Source of the DNA: Paludibacteraceae bacterium
Lineage (GTDB): Bacteria; Bacteroidota; Bacteroidia; Bacteroidales; Paludibacteraceae
NCBI GenBank assembly: GCA_947445425.1
Contig: CANFFA010000053.1
Location: 1-10,309 of the forward strand
Direction: 5' to 3'
Length of the DNA stretch: 10,309 nt
Of the stretch, positions 1 through 6,378 are shown one piece after another (positions within the stretch are counted from its first letter, which is position 1; each line of letters starts with the position of its first letter). Both the position numbers and the translations under genes were made by a program. The notes beneath the pieces are model-generated. The model did not search any database. It saw nothing but the letters and a program-made list of their open reading frames with translations, and was not told the origin of the DNA.

Positions 1-2302
1 TGTTTTGATGAACAATACTTATTTTCGATAAATGGTTGCTGTAATCAAAGGTTATTTCTGCAAATGGAGTTTCAGTAATTTTGGCTTTTTCTATAAGCTC
101 CTCTGCTAAAGGATGGGTAATGCGATATACCATTGCATTTTCTACTTGAGTGCCAATAGAATAAATTCCTGTTGCAATTTTAGCACTTTTTGATTCAAGT
201 AATCTAAATTTATAGTTTTCTTCATCAAGCACTACCATACTACCATTGAGCATAGAACGAGTGAGCAACCAAAGGAGTTTGTGGTATAGTGTTAGACTTT
301 CAGCTTGATTTACTTTCTTTATTCTGAGTTTGTTGATTACCTCTTCGTCAAAATGTTCGAGTAAGGAGGCTTTAGTTTGCTGGATAGTGTCAGAAATTGA
401 CTCCTCCATTTCTTGCTCCAATTGGTTAAATGCTTCGTCAATTTCTTCAGTAGTTCGGCATTGTTGATAGATACGCAAAATTCGCTTCTCAAAATCGAGA
501 GTGTTTTCAATTGAACCCAACACCTCATCACTTGCATCAAAAACGCCTTTGAACAGTTCAAATTTGCGTTCTAATAATTCGTATACTCGTTGGTCGGCGC
601 GGTTATTTTTATTGATAAAGTTGATTACTACCACATCGTATTTTTGACCATATCGGTGGCAACGTCCAATGCGTTGCTCCACTCGTTGCGGATTCCAAGG
701 CAAATCATAGTTTACCAATAACGAGCAGAATTGTAGATTGATTCCTTCGGCAGCAGCTTCGGTAGCAATCATTATTTGAGCATCGTTTCGGAAATGATCT
801 ACCAATGCTTGTCGTTTGTTGGCCGTTTGAGATTCAGTTATCTTGCCTGTTTCTTTGTTGTTTTTGAGCCAATTATTGAAAATCTCTTTTGATTTTGGGT
901 CATTGTTACTGCCATTGAATAATAGGGTTTTATCCTTGTATCCACTCTCTTCAAGAAGTTGTTGTATGTATTGTTGGGTTCGAGTGCTTTCAGTAAAAAT
1001 CAATGCTTTTTGCGGAGCATTCATTTTTCGCATATTTTCAAAACCTAATTCTAAGGCTTTGAGTAAACAATCTCCCTTGCTGTTTGTGGAGATGCCAAGT
1101 GCTAATTGATGAATTATTTTTAATTCTTCAATTTCGGCAGCTACATCACAAATCTCGTCAGGAGTATATTCTTTTACTGCTTTTATTTCAGATTCATCTT
1201 CTTCATCTTCATCAAGCCACTCTTCTGAATAATCATCCCACTCTTCAAAATTTTCGTTGATGGATTGTGTTAAATTCTGATTGTCATTATGCGTTTCAAT
1301 TATCTTTTCTAGGCGTTTGATAATAGTATCTAAAGTGCCTGCAATGGCAAAACTTGAAGATGCTAAGAGTTTGAAAAGTACCAATGAAATAAGATTCCGT
1401 TGACTGCGAGGCAAGCCATAACTTTCTTCTTTTTGTAAATAATTATGTATGGCATCGGAGAGTTCGATTTCGATTTCGCTAGGAAAGTACTCCTGTACCA
1501 TTGCAGATCGCTTGGTATATTTTACAAACTCTTGTACATCACTGCGTAAGGTTCTGTGCAGTAACGGACGAATTCGCTGGCGAAGTTCACTATAAGTGTC
1601 AGCATCACGAATGGCTATTTTATTATATTGATTCGAAAAACTTTGTAGTCCACCAAAATAATTATCGTCAATAATTGAGATCAATCCATATAATTCCTTG
1701 ATGTCATTTTGTAGTGGTGTAGCAGTAAGCAGCAGTTTCTTAAAAGGTAACAATCCAGTTTTCAGCACCAATCCTGTTTTGTTGTTTTTATATACATTAC
1801 GCAATTTATGCGCTTCATCCATAATTACCAAATCCCATTTTACACGTTGTATATGCTGTATTTGTTTAACCGCAAAAGGATAAGAGCAGATAATTATTTT
1901 ATCATTTGATTCGAATGGATTTTTATATGAATCAGTAATAATAGAATTAAAACTTTTTTTCTCGATAATGAGCGAGGGAAGGAAAAACTTTTCTTCAAGT
2001 TCGGCACTCCACTGTTTGCGGAGTGTTGGTGGTGCAATGATAAGGATGTGACGACGACGTTCAGCCCAATGTTGACTAATAACAAGTGCCGCTTCAATAG
2101 TTTTACCCAATCCTACTTCGTCAGCAAGAATTGCACCCATGCTGAGTGGTGATCGAAATGCAAATAATGCAGCCTCAACTTGATGTGGGTTTAGATCTAC
2201 TTGTGCTTCGGCAAGCACACCAGTGAATTTATCCTCATCTGATGCACTCCTTTTGCGAGTAAGTTCCCAGGCTATGTATTTCTGTTGGTGTGGACTAAAC
2301 AT
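1..2302 (-). CDS. SNF2-family DEAH helicase/ATPase, C-terminus cut by window edge
   Basis: An open frame read leftward from ATG at 2302 stays open for 767 codons to the window edge. An in-frame stop at 2318-2320 with no other ATG between fixes this start. Helicase superfamily 2 motifs appear in order: motif I GLGKT (residues 64-68), motif II DEAH (162-165), motif III TATPLQN shortly after, motif V ATEAAAEGINL (513-523) and motif VI QRVEQRIGRCHRYGQ (539-553). This is a complete two-lobe SNF2/RapA-type motor, expected to be a nucleic-acid-dependent ATPase that remodels or translocates on duplex DNA rather than unwinding it. A very acidic stretch (about residues 349-371) lies between the lobes. 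Beyond motif VI is a long helical region without a domain I recognise. Bacterial relatives of this size often sit in restriction or defence loci (type III restriction-like operons, DISARM drmD), but no partner is visible. Family call is firm; a defence role is inference. Confidence 0.93.
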   Translation of the reverse strand, partial: MFSPHQQKYIAWELTRKRSASDEDKFTGVLAEAQVDLNPHQVEAALFAFRSPLSMGAILADEVGLGKTIEAALVISQHWAERRRHILIIAPPTLRKQWSAELEEKFFLPSLIIEKKSFNSIITDSYKNPFESNDKIIICSYPFAVKQIQHIQRVKWDLVIMDEAHKLRNVYKNNKTGLVLKTGLLPFKKLLLTATPLQNDIKELYGLISIIDDNYFGGLQSFSNQYNKIAIRDADTYSELRQRIRPLLHRTLRSDVQEFVKYTKRSAMVQEYFPSEIEIELSDAIHNYLQKEESYGLPRSQRNLISLVLFKLLASSSFAIAGTLDTIIKRLEKIIETHNDNQNLTQSINENFEEWDDYSEEWLDEDEEDESEIKAVKEYTPDEICDVAAEIEELKIIHQLALGISTNSKGDCLLKALELGFENMRKMNAPQKALIFTESTRTQQYIQQLLEESGYKDKTLLFNGSNNDPKSKEIFNNWLKNNKETGKITESQTANKRQALVDHFRNDAQIMIATEAAAEGINLQFCSLLVNYDLPWNPQRVEQRIGRCHRYGQKYDVVVINFINKNNRADQRVYELLERKFELFKGVFDASDEVLGSIENTLDFEKRILRIYQQCRTTEEIDEAFNQLEQEMEESISDTIQQTKASLLEHFDEEVINKLRIKKVNQAESLTLYHKLLWLLTRSMLNGSMVVLDEENYKFRLLESKSAKIATGIYSIGTQVENAMVYRITHPLAEELIEKAKITETPFAEITFDYSNHLSKISIVHQN

Positions 2303-2331
2303 AAATATATCATTTGATTACAAATTCCCTA

Positions 2332-2339
2332 CAAAATTA
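2332..2339 (-). promoter_or_regulatory. Bacteroidota -7 promoter element for the helicase gene
   Basis: The minus strand reads TAATTTTG, an exact match to the Bacteroidota primary-sigma -7 consensus TAnnTTTG. It lies 30 bases before the helicase start codon, which would give a leader of roughly 20-25 bases. I see no good -33 TTTG or TTG at the usual 19-21 base spacing, so the call rests on the -7 element and its position. Confidence 0.5.
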
Positions 2340-2511
2340 CACATTCTATTTAACACTTACTCCATTTACTAAAATAAAAAATACTCCATGCTATTTTCTT
2401 GCAATAAATGTACAACCTAATCCAATATACTTATAATATACCATTAAGCATTTGAATATCGGTTTAATTTTTGACCATTAATTTAGCCCAATTTTTCCAC
2501 ACCTCCCCTCC

Positions 2512-2535
2512 TTTTTTTGCATTAAGCACCTAAAA
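2512..2535 (+). promoter_or_regulatory. Upstream motif, copy 1 (before portal gene)
   Basis: The core reads TTTTTGCATTAAGCACC followed by TAAAA. It matches copy 2 at 6312-6332 at 17 of 21 aligned positions, with pattern TTTTTGCRTTAAGYRCCWAAA. It begins 63 bases before the portal ATG, and copy 2 begins 67 bases before the scaffold ATG. The GCrTTAAgy centre is nearly palindromic. A TTTG at 2516-2519 followed 18 bases later by TAAATTG resembles a weak Bacteroidota -33/-7 pair. It could be a late promoter or an operator for a phage regulator. Role is inferred from conservation and placement only. Confidence 0.45.
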
Positions 2536-2576
2536 GCTAAATTGATATTAGTTATTTCGCCAATTAATCAAGAAAC

Positions 2577-4520
2577 ATGAGAAAGGCGAATCCAAAACTA
2601 TCAGCAAAGCTATTTCCTAAAACCAAAAAGATAGACACCGTACAGCACAATGATTCATTTTCAAGGAACAGTAATGTCCTGATGGATGCCTATAATGCAT
2701 GGACTGGACTAGAACAGTTTCGGATTAAGGCTCGTAGAAACGAAATGTACACTTTTGACGACCAATGGGGTGATAGAATTGAGAATCCCGATGGGCGTGG
2801 TACAATTACTGAAAGCCAACACATCAAAAACCAAGGTAGCGTTCCACTTCAAAACAACCGTATCCGTGGTATTGTCCGTTCTGTATTGGGTGTATTTTCG
2901 GGAACTCAGACTGAACCAGTTTGTGTATCTAGGGACAGAGACAAACAAGCTCGTGGGGAGATGATGTCTACCACCTTGCAGTACGTTTACCAGTTAAACA
3001 AACTTTGGGAAGTAGATAGAAGGAACCTGGAATATTTTCTAATCACCGGTACCGCCTTCTTTAAATCCTCGTTTGGGTACCGCAACGGGAAAAATGACGT
3101 TTGGACTGACATTGTAAACTACAATACAGTTTTTTTTGACAACCACATGACAGACCCAAGGCATTGGGATTGCCACCTAGTTGGGGAGATACACGACCTA
3201 GGATTGTATGACGTGATGGCTCAATTCTCAAATGGCAAAAAGGAAACAGCCGAAACCATCCGTTCTTTTTATCGCTCCGCTAATCCCAACAGAACAATAT
3301 CCTACCTTGAAAATCTCACCAAGGACTACAAACGACACTTGAATTTCTTCATACCTTCCGATGATACCAGGTGCCGGGTAATTGAGGTATGGAAAAAGGA
3401 GAGTAAGGAAAGATTACTGGTACATGACAAACTTTCCGGTGAGCTTCAAAAGTTTGAGATTGATGAATTGAACCTTATCAAGTCCGAGAACAACAAACGA
3501 ATTCAGGAGCAAGGCGCACAAGGAGTACAATCCGATGATATGAAGCTGCTTGATTACGAATGGTTCATTGACAACTATTGGTATTACTACTACATGACCC
3601 CAACTGGAGAAGTTTTGAAAGAAGGTGAAACTCCCTACTGGCATGAATCCCACCCCTACTCTTTCAAGATTTACCCATTCTACAATGGCCGTGTTTATCC
3701 ATTCGTTTCTGATTTTATTGACCAGCAAAGGTATATTAACCGACTGATAACCACCCAAGACTTCATAACAAGAAATTCAGCTAAAGGTGTATTGATGTTT
3801 CCTGAAGATGCGAAGCCTGATAATATGACCATGGAGGAAATTGCGGAAGAATGGACAACTACTGGTGGTATCATCTACTACAAACCTAAAGTTGGCATTC
3901 CGGCACCACAACAGATCATTGCCAACACGACACAGACCGGTAATTTTGAAATGCTCAATATGCAATTAAAGTTGCTCGAAGATATTTCGGGGGTTCAGGG
4001 AGCAATGCAAGGACAAACACCTGCAAGCGGAACACCTGCAGCACTGTTTGCCCAACAAATTCAACAGGGGAATAACTCTTTGATTGATATGTTTGAATCC
4101 TACAAGACTGTCCGGGAGGATCGGGATATGAAGAACCTTAAATTGATCCAACAATCGTACAAGGAAGACCGATACATAAACATTGTCGGTAAGGATGCAG
4201 AAAGAAACACCGTGTATAAAGCTAGCGAGGTTCAGAACACCGAATTTGATTTATCCATTGTGGAAAGCTCTTCTACTCCTGCTTATAGGATGATTGTAAA
4301 TGATATGCTTTTGAACCTTCAAAAGGAAGGGCAAATATCACTCAGGGCGATGTTGAGGGTTGGCGACTTCACGTTTTCGGACAAACTGCTACAGGAATTG
4401 GATGCAGAACAACAGCAGGCACAAGCGCCTCAACCAGGAATAGCGCAAGGCCAAGTTTCGCCACAAGTGCAACAACAAATTAACGCAGGTATGCAGCAAC
4501 CACAAGCACCACAACAATGA
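2577..4520 (+). CDS. Phage portal protein
   Basis: This 647-residue protein is the likely portal, the dodecameric ring at one capsid vertex through which DNA is packaged and ejected and on which the head is nucleated. The length suits P22-type and similar large portals. The N-terminal half is rich in Trp, Tyr and Asp, with motifs such as DDQWGDR and NNRIRGIVRSVLGVFSG. Around residues 455-510 a segment containing GVQGAMQGQ, SGTPAALFAQQIQQGN and SLIDMFESYKTVRED is the part most like portal proteins, where long helices of the wing and stem follow a Gly/Gln-rich loop. The last 45 or so residues are a low-complexity Gln/Pro/Ala tail, probably flexible. The ATG at 2577 follows an A-rich leader and is the first gene right of a divergent helicase; no terminase gene lies directly upstream. 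The stop overlaps the next start (ATGA), implying coupled translation. Portal identity is from memory of the family plus context. Confidence 0.85.
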   Translation: MRKANPKLSAKLFPKTKKIDTVQHNDSFSRNSNVLMDAYNAWTGLEQFRIKARRNEMYTFDDQWGDRIENPDGRGTITESQHIKNQGSVPLQNNRIRGIVRSVLGVFSGTQTEPVCVSRDRDKQARGEMMSTTLQYVYQLNKLWEVDRRNLEYFLITGTAFFKSSFGYRNGKNDVWTDIVNYNTVFFDNHMTDPRHWDCHLVGEIHDLGLYDVMAQFSNGKKETAETIRSFYRSANPNRTISYLENLTKDYKRHLNFFIPSDDTRCRVIEVWKKESKERLLVHDKLSGELQKFEIDELNLIKSENNKRIQEQGAQGVQSDDMKLLDYEWFIDNYWYYYYMTPTGEVLKEGETPYWHESHPYSFKIYPFYNGRVYPFVSDFIDQQRYINRLITTQDFITRNSAKGVLMFPEDAKPDNMTMEEIAEEWTTTGGIIYYKPKVGIPAPQQIIANTTQTGNFEMLNMQLKLLEDISGVQGAMQGQTPASGTPAALFAQQIQQGNNSLIDMFESYKTVREDRDMKNLKLIQQSYKEDRYINIVGKDAERNTVYKASEVQNTEFDLSIVESSSTPAYRMIVNDMLLNLQKEGQISLRAMLRVGDFTFSDKLLQELDAEQQQAQAPQPGIAQGQVSPQVQQQINAGMQQPQAPQQ

Positions 4521-5017
4521 GCCAATTAATTACAATCATACAGAGCCATGACGAGATATTCAAGGGGGTAAAAATAGAAAGCTCGTATCTTGCAAAGCGG
4601 TGGGTAGACAACCAAGGAAACGACAATTTCGACAACCTGGTTTTCGATGAGGAATATCTGATATTATTCAGGCAGCTGTTCTTTGATGCAAGAGCGAACG
4701 TTATGTCGGCATTATCAGCGTACTTTAAACACCTTCCGGAAGTAACCATGTATTTTGATTCACAAGATGCAACTACGAATAATGACTTCATTATTCAATT
4801 ACTCATGCCTGGTCATTACCTAATGGCCATGAATGAACCAGTGAACAACAAGATGAAGGAGTTCATTATTGCCCACATCATGCACCGGTGGCTAATGCCC
4901 AAGTTGCCAAACGAAGCTGGTATTTACTTGCATCAATCTGAAACGTTCATGGCCGACATGAAGCGGTATTTGGAAATGAGAACTAAGCCACTTAGAAGGA
5001 AAGGAAGGTTTATTTAA
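4517..5017 (+). CDS. Unknown head-module protein, coupled to portal
   Basis: I do not recognise this 166-residue soluble protein. It starts at an ATGA overlap with the portal stop codon, so the two are probably translated together in related amounts. It looks mixed alpha/beta: a helical stretch at about residues 47-72 (EEYLILFRQLFFDARANVMS), then an aromatic and Met-rich middle with conserved-looking His (AHIMHRW at about 121-127), ending in a basic tail (KPLRRKGRFI). There are no membrane helices, signal peptide or evident catalytic motif. Its place between portal and the rest of the head genes suggests a virion or assembly protein such as a connector or tail-completion factor, but nothing in the sequence shows this. 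It is the last plus-strand gene before the two-way terminator. Confidence 0.8.
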   Translation: MSQLITIIQSHDEIFKGVKIESSYLAKRWVDNQGNDNFDNLVFDEEYLILFRQLFFDARANVMSALSAYFKHLPEVTMYFDSQDATTNNDFIIQLLMPGHYLMAMNEPVNNKMKEFIIAHIMHRWLMPKLPNEAGIYLHQSETFMADMKRYLEMRTKPLRRKGRFI

Positions 5018-5022
5018 AATGG

Positions 5023-5055
5023 AAACGCCACAGGATTAATTTTCTTGTGGCGTTT
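5023..5055. terminator. Two-way intrinsic terminator between convergent genes
   Basis: AAACGCCACA (5023-5032) is exactly complementary to TGTGGCGTTT (5046-5055). Three further inner pairs (one G-U) extend the stem to 13 base pairs around a loop of about seven bases. The outer pairs are A-T with T-rich DNA beyond on both sides, so it can work in both directions. It sits 5 bases after the 166-aa gene stop on the plus strand and 25 bases beyond the stop of the 79-aa gene on the minus strand, as expected between converging transcripts. Confidence 0.85.
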
Positions 5056-5080
5056 ATTGATTTAATTGGTACTTCTAAAA

Positions 5081-5320
5081 TCACATTTCATATTCAACTA
5101 CAAACATTATTTCATCTTTGGATAATGTTCTATTTGTTATTCCCCAAAATTGAGAAAAACCATCCTCAATTTCTACCCTTATAAAATCTCCAACAACAGG
5201 ATAGATACCACTCAAACACAACGAGCTAATCACCTCTATTAATGCCTTTTCGTTCTTTTTAAATTCCACTTGTGATTCTTTATTGTTTCGTGGGTCACAG
5301 TGATCTAACTCGATTTTCAT
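5081..5320 (-). CDS. Small unknown protein, last gene of the reversed cassette
   Basis: This 79-residue, acidic, soluble protein is not recognised. Its ATG follows an A-rich stretch (CTGAAAAACAAA), typical of Bacteroidota starts. Residues 20-36 look helical, and the second half (YPVVGDFIRVEIED, FWGITNRTL, EIMFVVEYEM) looks like alternating beta strands, a layout seen in small OB- or SH3-like folds, though I cannot assign one. It lies 33 bases downstream of the rhomboid gene on the same strand and ends just before the shared terminator, so it is probably co-transcribed with it. Spacing, start context and absence of any competing frame support a real gene. Confidence 0.65.
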   Translation of the reverse strand: MKIELDHCDPRNNKESQVEFKKNEKALIEVISSLCLSGIYPVVGDFIRVEIEDGFSQFWGITNRTLSKDEIMFVVEYEM

Positions 5321-5353
5321 TTTGTTTTTCAGTTTTGATGATTATATTTTCTG

Positions 5354-5848
5354 TTATTTTTTAATGTGTTTCGCAAAACAAACACCAACTAACAATCCTA
5401 TTAATGCAGAAATTAAATGTATTGAAAAGTTGCTATTCTTAGTAAAGCAGCTTATTAATAAAGCAATTAACAGTCCGACAAGATTTAAAATCAGAATTGA
5501 CCTCTCCATGAATTCAAGTATTTTATTCCAAATGAATCCGTACATCATACCTATCATTCCATAAACCATGGATGAAGCCCCAACCGTGGGCAATTGACAT
5601 TCCGAAAAGTATGACGAAATAAATCCAATGATCACGAGTGCTAAAAACAGCTTGTATTTATTTGCAAAGATAGTCAATACCCGAAACATTGCAATGAACG
5701 AAAAAGAAGTCAACACCAGGTGCATCACACTTGCGTGCTGAAACATATAGGTGAAATGAGTGTAGAAAGGCGATCCAATACAAAACCCCAAGGAGTTATC
5801 AAATACCGAAAACACGATTATAAAAACGATTGCGATTAGATATTGCAT
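5354..5848 (-). CDS. Rhomboid-type intramembrane serine protease homologue
   Basis: This 164-residue protein is almost wholly membrane-embedded, with about six hydrophobic helices (roughly residues 2-17, 40-62, 66-82, 91-108, 117-135, 143-160), the minimal rhomboid core. The rhomboid landmarks are in order: FQHASVMHLVL (36-46) matching the helix-2 HxxxxHL block, GASSMVYGMIG (90-100) with the GxSx nucleophile at Ser92, and HLISALIGLLVG (144-155) with the catalytic His144 at the start of the last helix. Rhomboids cleave other membrane proteins within or beside their transmembrane segments in the inner membrane. Two deviations from GlpG: the helix-2 Asn that lines the oxyanion hole is Thr47, and the last-helix GxxxG is SxxxG. 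Activity is therefore plausible but unproven. It is shorter than most bacterial rhomboids and lacks extra domains. An A-rich leader (GAAAAAGAATAAAA) supports the ATG, which makes it overlap the upstream gene by 50 bases. Confidence 0.82.
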   Translation of the reverse strand: MQYLIAIVFIIVFSVFDNSLGFCIGSPFYTHFTYMFQHASVMHLVLTSFSFIAMFRVLTIFANKYKLFLALVIIGFISSYFSECQLPTVGASSMVYGMIGMMYGFIWNKILEFMERSILILNLVGLLIALLISCFTKNSNFSIHLISALIGLLVGVCFAKHIKK

Positions 5849-6224
5849 TTTTATTCTTTTTCAAAAGTTCATAATAAAGACTGATTGCCCTGGCCTCCGT
5901 AATATAGAAACGTGGTGCCGGTTGAATTTCTATTATCCGGGCAACTGTTTCACAGCTCATATTCCCGCCTTCGTTCATCAGCTTAGCCCTGGTTTCTATC
6001 TCCCTGTAAAGTTCAATCTTTGCCGAGCTACTTATTTCAAATTTTGATTTGAACCTAATAATTCGGGCTATTTCACGAGCCGGCAAATAGAACAATTCAG
6101 CCTTACAATACACTGCCTTCCTTGCTATACAAGCTACCGAAATATAACCATCCGTTTCCCTCCTAATACGCTCACACACATTAAAAAAGTCAGCGTTTCT
6201 TTCCTGCTGATAATACAATTCCAT
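5799..6224 (-). CDS. Unknown protein with internal duplication, first gene of reversed cassette
   Basis: A 141-residue, basic, soluble protein that I cannot place in a named family. Two segments resemble each other: EIARIIRFKSKFEISSSAKI (51-70, continuing to 76) and TVARIIEIQPAPRFYITEAR (93-112, continuing to 120). Both share ARII, then K/R-F-x-I-S/T, then I-x-L-Y-x-E-I/L, suggesting a duplicated helical unit of about 26-28 residues, possibly helix-turn-helix-like. The PAPRFYITEARA stretch resembles a motif I recall from small uncharacterised Bacteroidota phage proteins. The ATG at 6224 is 20 bases downstream of a TATCTTTG -7 element, so the transcript leader is very short. Its 3' end overlaps the rhomboid start by 50 bases in another frame. 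A nucleic-acid-binding or regulatory role is possible but only a guess. Confidence 0.75.
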   Translation of the reverse strand: MELYYQQERNADFFNVCERIRRETDGYISVACIARKAVYCKAELFYLPAREIARIIRFKSKFEISSSAKIELYREIETRAKLMNEGGNMSCETVARIIEIQPAPRFYITEARAISLYYELLKKNKNAISNRNRFYNRVFGI

Positions 6225-6243
6225 AAACCTATTTATTTTGCAT

Positions 6244-6251
6244 CAAAGATA
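6244..6251 (-). promoter_or_regulatory. Bacteroidota -7 promoter element for the reversed cassette
   Basis: The minus strand reads TATCTTTG, an exact TAnnTTTG match, 20 bases before the ATG of the 141-aa gene. Transcription would start about 13 bases before the start codon. There is no clear -33 TTTG at the usual spacing. Its position fits independent expression of the three-gene minus-strand cassette. Confidence 0.55.
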
Positions 6252-6311
6252 TTGACTATAACAACATTTACAGTTATCTCTAAATCAGAAGTTATTCACA
6301 GTTTTTTTTGG

Positions 6312-6332
6312 TTTTTGCGTTAAGTGCCAAAA
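6312..6332 (+). promoter_or_regulatory. Upstream motif, copy 2 (before scaffold gene)
   Basis: TTTTTGCGTTAAGTGCC followed by AAAA matches copy 1 at 2512-2535 at 17 of 21 positions and begins 67 bases before the ATG at 6379. Because the plus-strand transcript from the portal is expected to stop at the terminator near 5055, the scaffold and capsid genes need a new promoter in this interval, and this is the best candidate element. Its right part forms the left arm of the hairpin at 6325-6344. No standard TAnnTTTG -7 follows at the correct spacing, so it may depend on a phage factor. Confidence 0.45.
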
Positions 6333-6344
6333 TCGGTTTTGGCA
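6325..6344 (+). repeat. Perfect inverted repeat upstream of scaffold gene
   Basis: TGCCAAAA (6325-6332) is exactly complementary to TTTTGGCA (6337-6344), with a 4-base loop TCGG. A T-run (6350-6356) follows on the plus strand after a short gap. It could be a weak terminator for antisense transcripts reaching here from the left, an operator for a dimeric regulator, or a 5' leader hairpin if transcription starts at the overlapping motif. Only the symmetry is certain. Confidence 0.5.
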
Positions 6345-6378
6345 TTGTGTTTTTTTGCACTTCAATTAGTGAAATTTA

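Noticed and set aside
843..1109. Small plus-strand open frames inside the helicase gene
   Set aside because: The minus-strand frame carries conserved helicase motifs across the whole stretch; the opposite frames are shadows.
1..2302. Firm assignment of the helicase as DISARM drmD
   Set aside because: None of the partner genes (drmA, drmB, methylase) is visible and the C-terminal region is cut off, so the subgroup cannot be decided.
2463..2473. TTTAATTTTTG on the plus strand as a -7 promoter element for the portal gene
   Set aside because: It is one base longer than TAnnTTTG and the nearest upstream TTTG (2451-2454) is only about 10 bases away, not 19-21.
2501..2518. C/T-rich tract ending in seven T residues as a terminator
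   Set aside because: No inverted repeat precedes it, and no plus-strand gene ends to its left.
2303..2576. Phage attachment site at the helicase/portal junction
   Set aside because: No tRNA end, direct repeat pair or integrase is visible, and portal genes are not usual at prophage ends.
3414..3758. Open frame antisense to the portal gene
   Set aside because: It lies wholly within a well-supported coding region, has no plausible domain or start context, and is explained by codon bias of the sense gene.
5322..5564. Plus-strand open frame across the rhomboid gene
   Set aside because: It is antisense to the conserved rhomboid His motif and mirrors its hydrophobic codons.
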